Source: Sulfuritalea sp.
GTDB taxonomy: Bacteria; Pseudomonadota; Gammaproteobacteria; Burkholderiales; Rhodocyclaceae
Direction: 5' to 3'
Assembly (NCBI GenBank): GCA_016716965.1
Contig: JADJUP010000036.1
Span: 1-64,000, forward strand
Length of the DNA stretch: 64,000 bases
Shown piece after piece: positions 9,196-17,329 of this stretch (position 1 is its first letter; the number at the start of each line of letters is the position of its first letter). Both the position numbers and the translations under genes were made by a program. The notes beneath the pieces were generated by a model, which made no database searches, was not told where the DNA came from, and saw only the letters and a program-made list of their open reading frames with translations.

Positions 9196-9674
9196 GCTTC
9201 CGCATCCACCACGCCAGTCCGGCCGATGCGGTGGAGCAGGCCTTCTTCCGCATCCAGCGCGAGCAGATGGCCGATGTGCCGATCCTCAATCCGGCCCTGA
9301 ATGTCGAGGCTGTCGATTTCCAGCGCTGGCAGGGTCACTGGCTCGGCGTCGTGGTCACACCCTGGTGCATGAGCATGCTGCTGCTGCCAGGAGCTGCCGA
9401 TAACTGGGTTTCGACGGGTGACAACAAGCGGCGTTTCGTCAAGTTCCCGGCCGGGGATTTCGCATTCCTTGGCAGCGCGGAAGATGAAATCGGCGAGTAC
9501 CAGAGTTGCCCCCTGATTTCGCCGATGGGCCAGTTCGCCACTCAGTACGAGGCGAGCATGACCGCACGTGCCTCGCTGATCGCCTTGCTGACGATGCCGC
9601 AGGTCGCGCCGGTGGCGAAGCCCGCGGAAGGTGAGCCATCGCCGTCGCGTCGCCGCTTCCTCGCTTTGCGCTAA
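9192..9674 (+). CDS. hybE: HybE-like hydrogenase assembly chaperone
   Basis: 160-residue protein of the HybE/HupJ/HoxT family, with FNP-like NPALNVEAVDF, VVTPWCMSMLLLP and EYQSCPLISPMGQF. GTG at 9192 overlaps the preceding TGA, implying translational coupling. The family assists small-subunit assembly and coordinates it with export. The C-terminus (SPSRRRFLALR) resembles a twin-arginine motif, and the paralogue hoxT at 18402 ends in a similar one (TTRRGFLQG). The start codon is inferred from the overlap and family length. Confidence 0.8.
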   Translation: MSFRIHHASPADAVEQAFFRIQREQMADVPILNPALNVEAVDFQRWQGHWLGVVVTPWCMSMLLLPGAADNWVSTGDNKRRFVKFPAGDFAFLGSAEDEIGEYQSCPLISPMGQFATQYEASMTARASLIALLTMPQVAPVAKPAEGEPSPSRRRFLALR

Positions 9675-9728
9675 GCTTCTGCCGCCCGTCCGGCGCGAAT
9701 CGACGCGCCACACTCGAAGGGAACCGAA

Positions 9729-10124
9729 ATGCCGGGCATCACCGACTTCAATACCGCCGCCAATGCCGATACCGATCGCGAGCATGAGGTGCAACTGGGA
9801 TTGATGCGGACGCTGTGCACCGCCGCCAGCGAGAATCGCGACTCCGCCGTGGTCGGCGAAATCCTCCAGCGGCTGATCGCATACAGTGAGGCGCACTTCG
9901 TCTCCGAGGAACTGCTGATGCGCCTCAAGAGCTATGACGATTACGAGGATCACGTCGAAGACCACGCGCAGATGCTCGACACCCTGCGCGACATCGCCGC
10001 CGACCACGCCACCGGCGATTCAGCCCTGATCGAGGGCCATGCCGCCGCGCTGCTCGCCTTCATCGGCAAGCACATCGCCACGCGCGATCGGCGGTTTGCC
10101 GATTACGTGCGGAACAACCTCTGA
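9729..10124 (+). CDS. Bacteriohemerythrin-like protein
   Basis: 131-residue single-domain hemerythrin with the diiron ligand pattern: DREHE near residue 17, AHFVSEELLM, YEDHVEDH, and HIATRDRRFADY at the C-terminus. Such proteins reversibly bind O2 and serve as O2 carriers, scavengers or sensors. It lies 54 bases after the HybE-like gene on the same strand, with GAAGGGA as ribosome site, so it could belong to the hyb operon. A role in protecting the standard 4-Cys HybO enzyme from O2 is an inference from location only. Confidence 0.8.
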   Translation: MPGITDFNTAANADTDREHEVQLGLMRTLCTAASENRDSAVVGEILQRLIAYSEAHFVSEELLMRLKSYDDYEDHVEDHAQMLDTLRDIAADHATGDSALIEGHAAALLAFIGKHIATRDRRFADYVRNNL

Positions 10125-10404
10125 CGAAACAATGCGCCGGTAAATCGGCGCCGGGCTTAACGACTGCTTCGCAGTGCACTGCTCGACACCGGTGAAGCCG
10201 GTCGGCCATGCAGAACCGACCATGGCGGGACGGCGTTGTGCCATGCTCGGCCCAGACTCCGCGAGTCGGCGATCGAACTCCACTCCCTCCGCAGCGCCGG
10301 TCGTCCATGGGTTGGAGCAATTTTGCCGAAGAAGGAGCAATATTCGACTTGTTACGGCTTTGCTCCAGCAGGCGCCAGACCTGCCAAGGGCGCTATCGAG
10401 GAGG
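10125..10404. other. 280-bp non-coding interval before the chemoreceptor
   Basis: No convincing gene is seen here. The stretch contains short inverted repeats (CGCCG/CGGCG around 10139-10154; CCGG-GAAG-CCGG around 10190) but no T-run. No sigma-54 site with correct GG/GC spacing was found. The chemoreceptor promoter, if it lies here, is not evident. Confidence 0.5.
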
Positions 10405-11838
10405 ATGGACATGTTTGGACTGTTCCGCCGTCGCACCGTGGATGACCCGGAGACGCCACCCAGGAAGCGTGCGCGCCGAAAAGGGCAGGAGCTTTACGGC
10501 ACCCTGCAGGAGATGGGGACCGAGTTGGCCCACGTCAGCTATACGCTCTCGCATTTGACGCAAGAATCAGACAAGGCGGCAACCCAGGCAAAGAGCATTG
10601 CCGATGAGTCGATAGCGATTCGGGTGCTTTCCGGATCGGTGGCGGATCGCGCCGGCCTGGCCTCTCAAAATGCGCGACGCACGCGGGAAGAAGCCGAGGT
10701 GGGCTTTGCCGAGTTGTCCCAGGTAGTGTCCGGCATGAGCGCAATGGCGGAGCGGGCGCGAGAAGCCGAGTCGGGAATGAGCCGTCTCGCCGAGGAGATC
10801 GAGCGCATCCAGGCGGTAACCTCCGCCATTCAGTCAATCGCGCGCCAGACCAACCTGCTGGCCTTGAATGCATCGATCGAGGCCGCCCGCGCAGGGACGC
10901 AGGGCCGTGGTTTTGCCGTGGTCGCCAACGAAGTTCGCAAGCTCGCCACTGAGTCAATGGCTGCGTCGGCGGAGATAACGGATGTCATTTCGAGCGTTCA
11001 GGAGCACGCCCGGATATCCATCGACACCATTGTGGAACTCAGTTCCAACTCGTCCGCCGTGGCAACTACCGCGAAAGAAGTCGGCGCCCAGCTCACGACG
11101 ATTTTGAAGGATGCGGTTGCCACGGATGAACAGGTCAGTTCGATTGCTACGGACGCCCGGCGTACGCAGGAAGCGGCGGGGGAAATTGCGGCACTGGCGA
11201 CCGAAGGCCATGGGCGGATGGGCTTGTTCCAGAAGGAGTTGACCCACGCCGCGAAGCTGTCGGAAAAACCGGGCGAGCAGGCGTTCCGGGTCATGGTGAC
11301 CCAGGGGATGGATTGTGCCCACACCCGGATGTTCAAGTCTGCGCGAGCGACAGCGGACAGGATTGGGGAAATGTTCGAAAAGGCCATTGCCGCGGGAATC
11401 ATTTCTGGCGCAGACCTTTTTTCTGACCAATACAAGCCGATTGCCGGGAGCAGCCCGCAGAAATTCACCAGCCGGTTTGACGCCTATACCGATCGGGTCC
11501 TGCCAGCCTTGCAGGAAGCATTTCTCAAGAAGAACCCGAAGGCTTCCTATGCCATCGCAACCGACCTGCGCGGCTACGTCCCGACCCACAACGATCGTTT
11601 CTGCCAACCGCTGACCGGCAATCCTGAAAAGGACCTGGTCGGAAATCGAACCAAACGGATCTTTGACGACAAGACCGGAGCTCGTTGCGGTGCCCACACC
11701 GAGGTCGTCCTTGTCCAGACCTACAAGCGGGATACCGGCGAGGTCATGCATGACCTGTCCGTCCCCATCCATGTCAATGATCGGCACTGGGGCGGTTTCC
11801 GTGTCGGATATCCCCCGGCCAAAGACGGCAACGCATAA
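10405..11838 (+). CDS. Soluble methyl-accepting chemotaxis protein with a C-terminal sensor-like domain
   Basis: 477 residues. The N-terminus is charged (FRRRTVDDPETPPRKRARRKG) and no transmembrane helix is present, so this is a cytoplasmic receptor. The MCP signalling hairpin is clear near residues 145-195 (ARQTNLLALNASIEAARAG and GRGFAVVANEVRKLA). A C-terminal domain of about 160 residues follows, with the motifs DLRGYVPTHNDRFCQP and DLSVPIHVNDRHWGGFRVGY that recur in other chemoreceptors. It stands alone between two hydrogenase operons, and its own promoter is not obvious. A redox or H2-taxis role is a guess from location. The start at ATG 10405 is preceded by GAGGAGG. Confidence 0.85.
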   Translation: MDMFGLFRRRTVDDPETPPRKRARRKGQELYGTLQEMGTELAHVSYTLSHLTQESDKAATQAKSIADESIAIRVLSGSVADRAGLASQNARRTREEAEVGFAELSQVVSGMSAMAERAREAESGMSRLAEEIERIQAVTSAIQSIARQTNLLALNASIEAARAGTQGRGFAVVANEVRKLATESMAASAEITDVISSVQEHARISIDTIVELSSNSSAVATTAKEVGAQLTTILKDAVATDEQVSSIATDARRTQEAAGEIAALATEGHGRMGLFQKELTHAAKLSEKPGEQAFRVMVTQGMDCAHTRMFKSARATADRIGEMFEKAIAAGIISGADLFSDQYKPIAGSSPQKFTSRFDAYTDRVLPALQEAFLKKNPKASYAIATDLRGYVPTHNDRFCQPLTGNPEKDLVGNRTKRIFDDKTGARCGAHTEVVLVQTYKRDTGEVMHDLSVPIHVNDRHWGGFRVGYPPAKDGNA

Positions 11839-11950
11839 ATACAGCGAACAGTTGCCCTTGGGGCGATTGTGGCGCGGCCCGCCATGAGTTGATTGTCACG
11901 ATTACCTGCTAACCGCCATGAATCCTGCCAGATGGCTTGCCAGCAAACTC

Positions 11951-11963
11951 CAACATATTGATT
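11951..11963 (-). promoter_or_regulatory. IHF-binding site upstream of the hoxK promoter
   Basis: On the minus strand the sequence reads AATCAATATGTTG, an exact match to WATCAANNNNTTR. It ends 29 bases before the -24 element of the sigma-54 promoter. IHF sites in this position bend DNA so that an upstream NtrC-type activator can touch the polymerase. Confidence 0.6.
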
Positions 11964-11992
11964 GAAAGCTAAATAATCGAAATCTCACGGGC

Positions 11993-12008
11993 TGGCCCGT
12001 GGCTTGCT
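11993..12008 (+). promoter_or_regulatory. Sigma-54 (-24/-12) promoter of the hoxK operon
   Basis: TGGCCCGTGGCTTGCT fits the sigma-54 consensus, with GG (11994-11995) and GC (12006-12007) ten bases apart. It lies 40 bases upstream of hoxK. It shares TGGCCCG and TTGC with the hyb promoter at 3230, and both have ATTGAAAG a short distance upstream (11961 and 3194). HoxA is the expected activator. Confidence 0.85.
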
Positions 12009-12047
12009 ATACGGTCTCCACAGCAACAACAACCGACGGAGACCGCG

Positions 12048-13130
12048 ATGACCGAAACCTTTTACGACGTGCTGCGGCGCCAGGGCATCAGCCGGCGCAG
12101 CTTCCTCAAATTCTGTTCCCTCACCGCGACTTCGCTCGGGCTCGACAGCGCCTATGCGCAGAAGATCGCTCACGCCATGGAGACCAAGCCGCGCACGCCG
12201 GTGATCTGGCTCGAAGGCCTCGAATGCACCTGCTGTTCCGAGTCCTTCATCCGCTCGGCGCATCCACTGACCAAGGACGTGATCCTGTCGATGCTTTCGC
12301 TCGACTACCACGTGACGCTGATGGCGGCGGCGGGGCACCAGGCCGAGAAGCAGCTCGAAGAGATCAAGAAGAAGTACAAGGGCAACTACATCCTCGCCGT
12401 CGAGGGCAATCCGCCGCTCAATGAGGATGGCATGTACTGCATCGAGGGCGGCCGGCCCTTCGTCGAGATACTCAAGGAAACCGCGGCCGACGCCAAGGCG
12501 GTGATCGCCTGGGGCGCCTGCGCTTCCTACGGCTGCGTACAGGCCGCCAAGCCGAACCCGACGCGCGCCACGCCGATCGACAAGGTGATCTCCGGCAAGC
12601 CCATCATCAAGGTGCCGGGCTGCCCGCCGATCGCCGAGGTGATGACCGGCGTGGTCACCTACCTGCTGACCTTCGACCGCCTGCCGGAACTCGACCGCCA
12701 GGGCCGGCCGAAGATGTTCTACGGCCAGCGCATCCATGACAAATGCTATCGCCGGCCGCATTTCGACGCCGGCCAGTTCGTCGAGAAATGGGACGACGAC
12801 GCGGCGCGCAAGGGCTACTGCCTCTACAAGATGGGCTGCAAGGGCCCGACCACCTACAACGCCTGCTCGACGGTGCGCTGGAACGACGGCGTGTCCTTCC
12901 CGATCCAGTCGGGCCACGGCTGCATCGGCTGCTCGGAAGACGGCTTCTGGGACAAGGGCACCTTCTACGACCGCGTCACCGACATCAAGCAGTTCGGCGT
13001 CGAATCGAATGCCGACAAGGTCGGCGGCACGGCGGCGGCGGTGGCCGGCGCGGCGGTGGCGGTGCATGCCGCGGCCTCGGTGCTGAAGAAGGCGAAGAAG
13101 TCTGAAACCGTGACGGGAGAAACAAAATGA
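12048..13130 (+). CDS. hoxK: Oxygen-tolerant type [NiFe] hydrogenase small subunit HoxK
   Basis: 360-residue precursor with a Tat signal (SRRSFLKF, residues 15-22); the mature start is probably METKPRT after AHA, as in known HoxK. The proximal cluster site is ECTCCSES (Cys60, Cys62 and Cys63) plus GACASYGC, so both extra cysteines of the 6-Cys [4Fe-3S] cluster are present. This is the hallmark of group 1d oxygen-tolerant enzymes. Medial and distal motifs are CSTVRWNDG and HGCIGCSED. An alanine-rich C-terminal helix near residues 325-345 anchors it to HoxZ. It is the first gene after a sigma-54 promoter. Confidence 0.95.
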   Translation: MTETFYDVLRRQGISRRSFLKFCSLTATSLGLDSAYAQKIAHAMETKPRTPVIWLEGLECTCCSESFIRSAHPLTKDVILSMLSLDYHVTLMAAAGHQAEKQLEEIKKKYKGNYILAVEGNPPLNEDGMYCIEGGRPFVEILKETAADAKAVIAWGACASYGCVQAAKPNPTRATPIDKVISGKPIIKVPGCPPIAEVMTGVVTYLLTFDRLPELDRQGRPKMFYGQRIHDKCYRRPHFDAGQFVEKWDDDAARKGYCLYKMGCKGPTTYNACSTVRWNDGVSFPIQSGHGCIGCSEDGFWDKGTFYDRVTDIKQFGVESNADKVGGTAAAVAGAAVAVHAAASVLKKAKKSETVTGETK

Positions 13131-13238
<108 letters not shown>

Positions 13239-15038
13239 ATGGGTGTCTACGAAACTCAAGGCTTCAAGATGGACAATTCCGGCAAGCGGGTCGTGGTCGA
13301 TCCGATCTGCCGCATCGAAGGCCATCTGCGCGTCGAGGTGAATCTCGACAAGGACAACGTGATCCGCAACGCGGTTTCCACCGGCACCATGTGGCGCGGG
13401 CTGGAAGTGATCCTCAAGGGCCGCGATCCGCGCGACGCCTGGGCCTTCACCGAGCGCATCTGCGGCGTGTGTACCGGCACCCATGCGCTGACCTCGGTGC
13501 GCGCCGTGGAAGATGCGCTGGCGATCAAGATTCCGGAGAACGCCAACACCATCCGCAACCTGATGCAGCTGAACCTCTATGTGCATGACCACCTGGTGCA
13601 CTTCTACCATCTGCATGCGCTGGACTGGGTGGACATCGTCTCGGCGCTGAAGGCCGATCCGAAGAAGACCTCGGAACTCGCGCAGTCGATTTCCAACTGG
13701 CCGCTGTCCTCGCCGGGCTATTTCCGCGACCTGCAGAACCGGCTCAAGAAGTTCGTCGAATCCGGCCAGCTCGGGCCGTTCTCGAATGCCTACTGGGGCA
13801 ACCCGGCCTACAAGCTGCCGCCGGAAGCCAACCTGATGGCAACCGCGCACTACCTTGAGGCCCTGGATTTCCAGAAGGAAATCGTCAAGGTCCACACCAT
13901 CTTCGGCGGCAAGAATCCGCATCCGAACTGGCTGGTGGGCGGCGTGCCCTGCGCCATCAACGTGCATGACACCGGGGCGGTGGGCGCGATCAACATGGAG
14001 CGCCTGAACCTGGTCAAGAGCATCGTCGATCGCTCCAAGGAATTCGTCGAGCAGGTCTACATCCCCGACCTGCTGGCCATCGCCTCCTTCTACAAGGGCT
14101 GGCTGCACGGCGGCGGCCTCTCGTCGCAGGCGCTGCTTTCCTACGGCGACATGCCGGAGCGTGCCAACGACTATTCGCCCGGCAACCTGCTGCTGCCGCG
14201 CGGCGCCATCATCGGCGGCAAGCTGGACAAGATCCACGAAGTCGACCTCAAGGACCCGGAGCAGATCCAGGAGTTCGTCAATCACTCCTGGTACAAGTAC
14301 GCCGACGAATCCAAGGGCCTGCATCCCTTCGACGGCGTCACCGAGCCCCATTACAAACCTGAAGGGCCGAATTTCAAGGGCACGCGGACCAGGATCGAAC
14401 AGCTCGACGAATCGGCCAAGTATTCCTGGATCAAGGCGCCGCGCTGGCGCGGCAACGCCATGGAAGTCGGCTGCCTGTCGCGCATGGTGCTGGGCTACCT
14501 GCAGCCCAAGCAGTTCCCCTTCATCAAGGAAACCATCGACGGCGTGCTGAAGCAGCTCGACGTGCCGGTCACCGCGCTGTTCTCGACCCTGGGCCGCACG
14601 GCGGCGCGCGGCATCGAGACGCTGTACTGCGCCGACCTGCAGGTCAAGCAGCTCGACAAGCTGATCGCCAACATCAAGGCCGGCGACTCCTCGACCGCCA
14701 ACGTCGAGAAATGGGAACCCAGCACCTGGCCGAAGGAGGCCAAGGGCGCCGGCTTCACCGAGGCGCCGCGCGGCGCGCTGGGCCACTGGATCAAGATCAA
14801 GGACACCAAGATCGACAACTACCAGTGCGTGGTGCCGACCACCTGGAACGGCAGTCCGCGTGACCACAAGGGCCAGATCGGCGCCTACGAGGCCTCGCTG
14901 ATGAACACGCCGCTGGCCAAGGCCGACGAGCCGCTGGAGATCCTGCGCACCCTGCATTCCTTCGATCCCTGCCTGGCCTGTTCGACGCACGTGATGAGTC
15001 CCGACGGCCAGGAAATGACCTCGGTAAAAATCCGCTAA
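13239..15038 (+). CDS. hoxG: [NiFe] hydrogenase large subunit HoxG
   Basis: Catalytic subunit of the membrane-bound uptake hydrogenase, 599 residues from the ATG at 13239 (MGVYETQGFKMDNSGKRVV), which aligns with known HoxG starts better than the upstream in-frame codon at 13200. Nickel ligands are in RICGVCTGTHALTSVRAVE and FDPCLACSTH. The 15-residue tail VMSPDGQEMTSVKIR is the substrate of HoxM. The open frame is intact. Pairing with the 6-Cys HoxK implies an oxygen-tolerant enzyme. Confidence 0.95.
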   Translation: MGVYETQGFKMDNSGKRVVVDPICRIEGHLRVEVNLDKDNVIRNAVSTGTMWRGLEVILKGRDPRDAWAFTERICGVCTGTHALTSVRAVEDALAIKIPENANTIRNLMQLNLYVHDHLVHFYHLHALDWVDIVSALKADPKKTSELAQSISNWPLSSPGYFRDLQNRLKKFVESGQLGPFSNAYWGNPAYKLPPEANLMATAHYLEALDFQKEIVKVHTIFGGKNPHPNWLVGGVPCAINVHDTGAVGAINMERLNLVKSIVDRSKEFVEQVYIPDLLAIASFYKGWLHGGGLSSQALLSYGDMPERANDYSPGNLLLPRGAIIGGKLDKIHEVDLKDPEQIQEFVNHSWYKYADESKGLHPFDGVTEPHYKPEGPNFKGTRTRIEQLDESAKYSWIKAPRWRGNAMEVGCLSRMVLGYLQPKQFPFIKETIDGVLKQLDVPVTALFSTLGRTAARGIETLYCADLQVKQLDKLIANIKAGDSSTANVEKWEPSTWPKEAKGAGFTEAPRGALGHWIKIKDTKIDNYQCVVPTTWNGSPRDHKGQIGAYEASLMNTPLAKADEPLEILRTLHSFDPCLACSTHVMSPDGQEMTSVKIR

Positions 15039-15200
15039 CGGCCATGCCTCGACACAACACCGGCAGGGGGGCCGCGGGGGGGGGGGGGGGGGGGGGCCGC
15101 CCCCCCCCCCCCCCGCCCCCGGGGGGCCGGGGGGGGGGCGCGGGGGGCCGGGGGGGCGCCCGCGGGCCCCGCGCGCGCCGGCCGGCCGGGGGGGGGGGCC
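15039..15200. repeat. hoxG-hoxZ gap made almost wholly of G and C runs
   Basis: After about 25 ordinary bases the interval becomes long G and C homopolymers up to the hoxZ start, with no A or T between about 15077 and 15200. Nothing in it can be read as a gene. It resembles the tracts at 13150 and 22750 and is probably an artefact over a strong GC hairpin. The hoxZ ribosome site cannot be trusted. Confidence 0.65.
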
Positions 15201-15911
15201 ATGAGCCTGAAAGCTGCCGCCGCCGAACTCGACAACGATCCGCAGACCGCCGCCGGGAGGACGGTGTATGTCTATGAAATACCGGTGCGCCTGTGGCACT
15301 GGATCAACACGCTGTGCATCCTGGTGCTGGCCACCAGCGGCTACCTGATCGCGAGTCCCTTGCCCAGCACGCCGGGCGAGGCCTCCGACCAGTTCTTGAT
15401 GGGCTACATCCGCTTCGCCCATTTCGCCGCGGCCTACATCTTCACCATCGGCTTCCTGGTGCGCATCTACTGGGCCGTGGTGGGCAACCACCACGCCCGG
15501 GAAATCTTCTACCTGCCGGTCACGAATCCGAAGTGGTGGGCGGGGCTGCTGCGCGAACTGCGCTGGTACCTGTTCCTGGAAAAGCAGCCGTACAAGTATG
15601 TCGGCCACAACCCGATGGGCCATTTGTTCATGTTCGTCTTCGTCACCCTCGCCGCCATTCTGATGATCTGCACCGGTTTCGCGCTGTACAGCGAGGGGGC
15701 AGGGCTCGGCAGTTGGCAGGATGTGCTGTTTGGCTGGGTGATTCCGCTCTTCGGCGGCAGCCAGGCGGTGCATAGCTGGCATCACCTTGGCATGTGGGGC
15801 ATCGTCACCTTCGTGATCCTCCATGTCTATGCCGCGGTGCGCGAGGACATCATGAGCCGCCAGACCATGATCAGCACCATGATCAGCGGCCAGCGGACCT
15901 TCAGGGAATGA
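15201..15911 (+). CDS. hoxZ: HoxZ, di-haem cytochrome b membrane subunit
   Basis: 236-residue membrane protein of the Ni/Fe-hydrogenase b-type cytochrome family. It links HoxKG to the quinone pool and anchors the complex. Candidate haem ligands lie in VRLWHWINTL, IRFAHFAAAYIF, VGHNPMGHLFMF and HSWHHLGMWG; about four hydrophobic helices are visible. MGYIRFAHF and HVYAAVREDIMSRQTM are family signatures. The stop overlaps hoxM (ATGA). Confidence 0.93.
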   Translation: MSLKAAAAELDNDPQTAAGRTVYVYEIPVRLWHWINTLCILVLATSGYLIASPLPSTPGEASDQFLMGYIRFAHFAAAYIFTIGFLVRIYWAVVGNHHAREIFYLPVTNPKWWAGLLRELRWYLFLEKQPYKYVGHNPMGHLFMFVFVTLAAILMICTGFALYSEGAGLGSWQDVLFGWVIPLFGGSQAVHSWHHLGMWGIVTFVILHVYAAVREDIMSRQTMISTMISGQRTFRE

Positions 15912-16528
15912 GCACGCTCATGGAGGATCCTTGCTGCGACGTCCTGGTGCTCGGCATCGGCAACCTGCTCTGGGCCGACGAGGGCTTCGGCGTGCGCTGC
16001 GTCGAGCATCTGGCGGCGCAGTGGCAGGTGCCGGAAGGCGTGACCGTGATGGACGGCGGCACCCAGGGCCTCTACCTGCTGCCCTACGTGCAGGGCGCCA
16101 AACGGCTGATCGTGTTCGACGCGATCGACTACGGCCTGCCGCCGGGCACCATGAAGCGCGTCGAGGGCGACGAGGTGCCGCGCTTCATGGGCGCCAAGAA
16201 GATGAGCCTGCACCAGACCGGATTCCAGGAAGTCATCGCCGCCGCCGACCTCACCGGGCAGTTGCCGGAATCGCTGCTGCTGATCGGCGTCCAGCCCGAG
16301 GAACTCGAAGATTACGGCGGCAGCCTGCGCCCGGTGGTCAAGGCAAGGCTCGACGATGCGGTGGCGATGGCGGTGGTGCAACTGCGCGACTGGGGCCATG
16401 CGGTCGAACGCCGTGAGTCAAGAGTCGGCGCTGGCGACACGGCGTTGGGCATGGCCGTCTACGAAGCCGGCCGCCCCTCGGCCGATGCCGCCAGCCGCAT
16501 CGGCGATGACCGTTTCATGGCGGCCTGA
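15908..16528 (+). CDS. hoxM: HoxM hydrogenase maturation endopeptidase
   Basis: 206-residue protease of the HyaD/HoxM family for the HoxG C-terminal tail. The N-terminal VLGIGNLLWADEGFGVRCVE holds the conserved acidic residue; DGGTQGLYLLPYV and KKMSLHQTGFQEV follow. Translation is probably coupled to hoxZ (ATGA overlap). Its C-terminal region contains RVGAGDTALG, encoded by a reverse copy of the dispersed motif at 16423-16442. Confidence 0.93.
   Translation: MSTLMEDPCCDVLVLGIGNLLWADEGFGVRCVEHLAAQWQVPEGVTVMDGGTQGLYLLPYVQGAKRLIVFDAIDYGLPPGTMKRVEGDEVPRFMGAKKMSLHQTGFQEVIAAADLTGQLPESLLLIGVQPEELEDYGGSLRPVVKARLDDAVAMAVVQLRDWGHAVERRESRVGAGDTALGMAVYEAGRPSADAASRIGDDRFMAA
16423..16442 (-). repeat. Dispersed motif, copy 2
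   Basis: Minus strand CCGTGTC then GCCAGCGCCGACT. Inside hoxM, encoding VGAGDTA. Confidence 0.7.
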
Positions 16529-16530
16529 TC

Positions 16531-16848
16531 ATGTGCCTCGCCTTGCCCATGCAGGTGATCCGGATGGAAGGCACCACCGCATTGTGCGAAGGGCGCAATG
16601 GCATCGAACGCATGGACACGATGCTGACCGGGCCGCTGGAGCCGGGGCAGTGGGTGCTGTGCTTCCTCGGCGCCGCACGCGAGGTGATCGATGCCGAGCG
16701 CGCCGCCCAGGTCGAAGACGCGCTGGTCGCGCTGGAGTCCATCCTGCATGGCGATGGCAGCAACGAGGCACTGATCCAGGCCGGCTTCGCCGACCTGATA
16801 GACCGCGAACCGCAGCTGCCGGAGTTTCTCCGGCCAGCTGCCAACTGA
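16531..16848 (+). CDS. hoxL: HoxL, HypC-family chaperone
   Basis: 105 residues starting MCLALPMQVIRMEG, with the essential Cys2 and the HypC fold. HoxL is the operon-specific HypC-like protein of the oxygen-tolerant enzyme and is thought to deliver or guard the iron centre of HoxG. It starts two bases after hoxM. A longer C-terminal part (DALVALESILHGDG) distinguishes it from the shorter HypC at 21322. Confidence 0.9.
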   Translation: MCLALPMQVIRMEGTTALCEGRNGIERMDTMLTGPLEPGQWVLCFLGAAREVIDAERAAQVEDALVALESILHGDGSNEALIQAGFADLIDREPQLPEFLRPAAN

Positions 16849-16858
16849 GGAGTACGCA

Positions 16859-17311
16859 ATGACATCACCGAGCATCGAACGCCTGCAGGAACGCTTCGGC
16901 ATCCTCCAGGCCCGCTACGGCTACCAATTGCTCGACGCCGAGTCCTGTGAGGATTTCGCCAGGGCGCCCGGCAACACGCTGATCCTTTTCGCCGACGATC
17001 CGGCCAAGGTGCCCGAAACCTGGGACCTGACCATCATCCTCCCCGAGGCGCTGCTGCGACTGGAGGCCGAGGTTCGCGTCGGACTGCTGCTGCCGGCGGT
17101 AGCGCGCAGCCTCGCGCCGCGCTACGGCATCCGCATCTGGCCGGCATTGCTGGCCTTGCGCGACGGTGACTACCTCGGCACGGTCGAAGGCCTCAAGGAT
17201 TGGAGCAGCTATGTCCGCCTGCTGCCCGAACTTTTGTCGGCGCTGCCTTCACGCCCGCCGAGCATCGGCATCCCGGTTACCAACGCCAATGCCGGCACGC
17301 ATTGCCACTGA
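16859..17311 (+). CDS. hoxO: HoxO, thioredoxin-like hydrogenase assembly protein
   Basis: 150-residue HyaE/HoxO/HupG family protein. It has a thioredoxin-like fold without a CxxC active site (the region reads LILFADDPAKVPETWDL). The family binds the Tat-bearing small subunit during cofactor assembly under O2. It sits in the canonical place between hoxL and hoxQ. A weak copy of the dispersed motif lies near its 3' end (17232-17254). Confidence 0.88.
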   Translation: MTSPSIERLQERFGILQARYGYQLLDAESCEDFARAPGNTLILFADDPAKVPETWDLTIILPEALLRLEAEVRVGLLLPAVARSLAPRYGIRIWPALLALRDGDYLGTVEGLKDWSSYVRLLPELLSALPSRPPSIGIPVTNANAGTHCH

Positions 17312-17329
17312 CGCCGAAGGAAGCACGCC

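Noticed and set aside
11078..11105. Motif-like AAGTCGGCGC inside the chemoreceptor
   Set aside because: Only ten bases match and the following ACGG is displaced.
17000..17311. Thioredoxin active site in HoxO
   Set aside because: No CxxC is present; HoxO-type proteins lack it.
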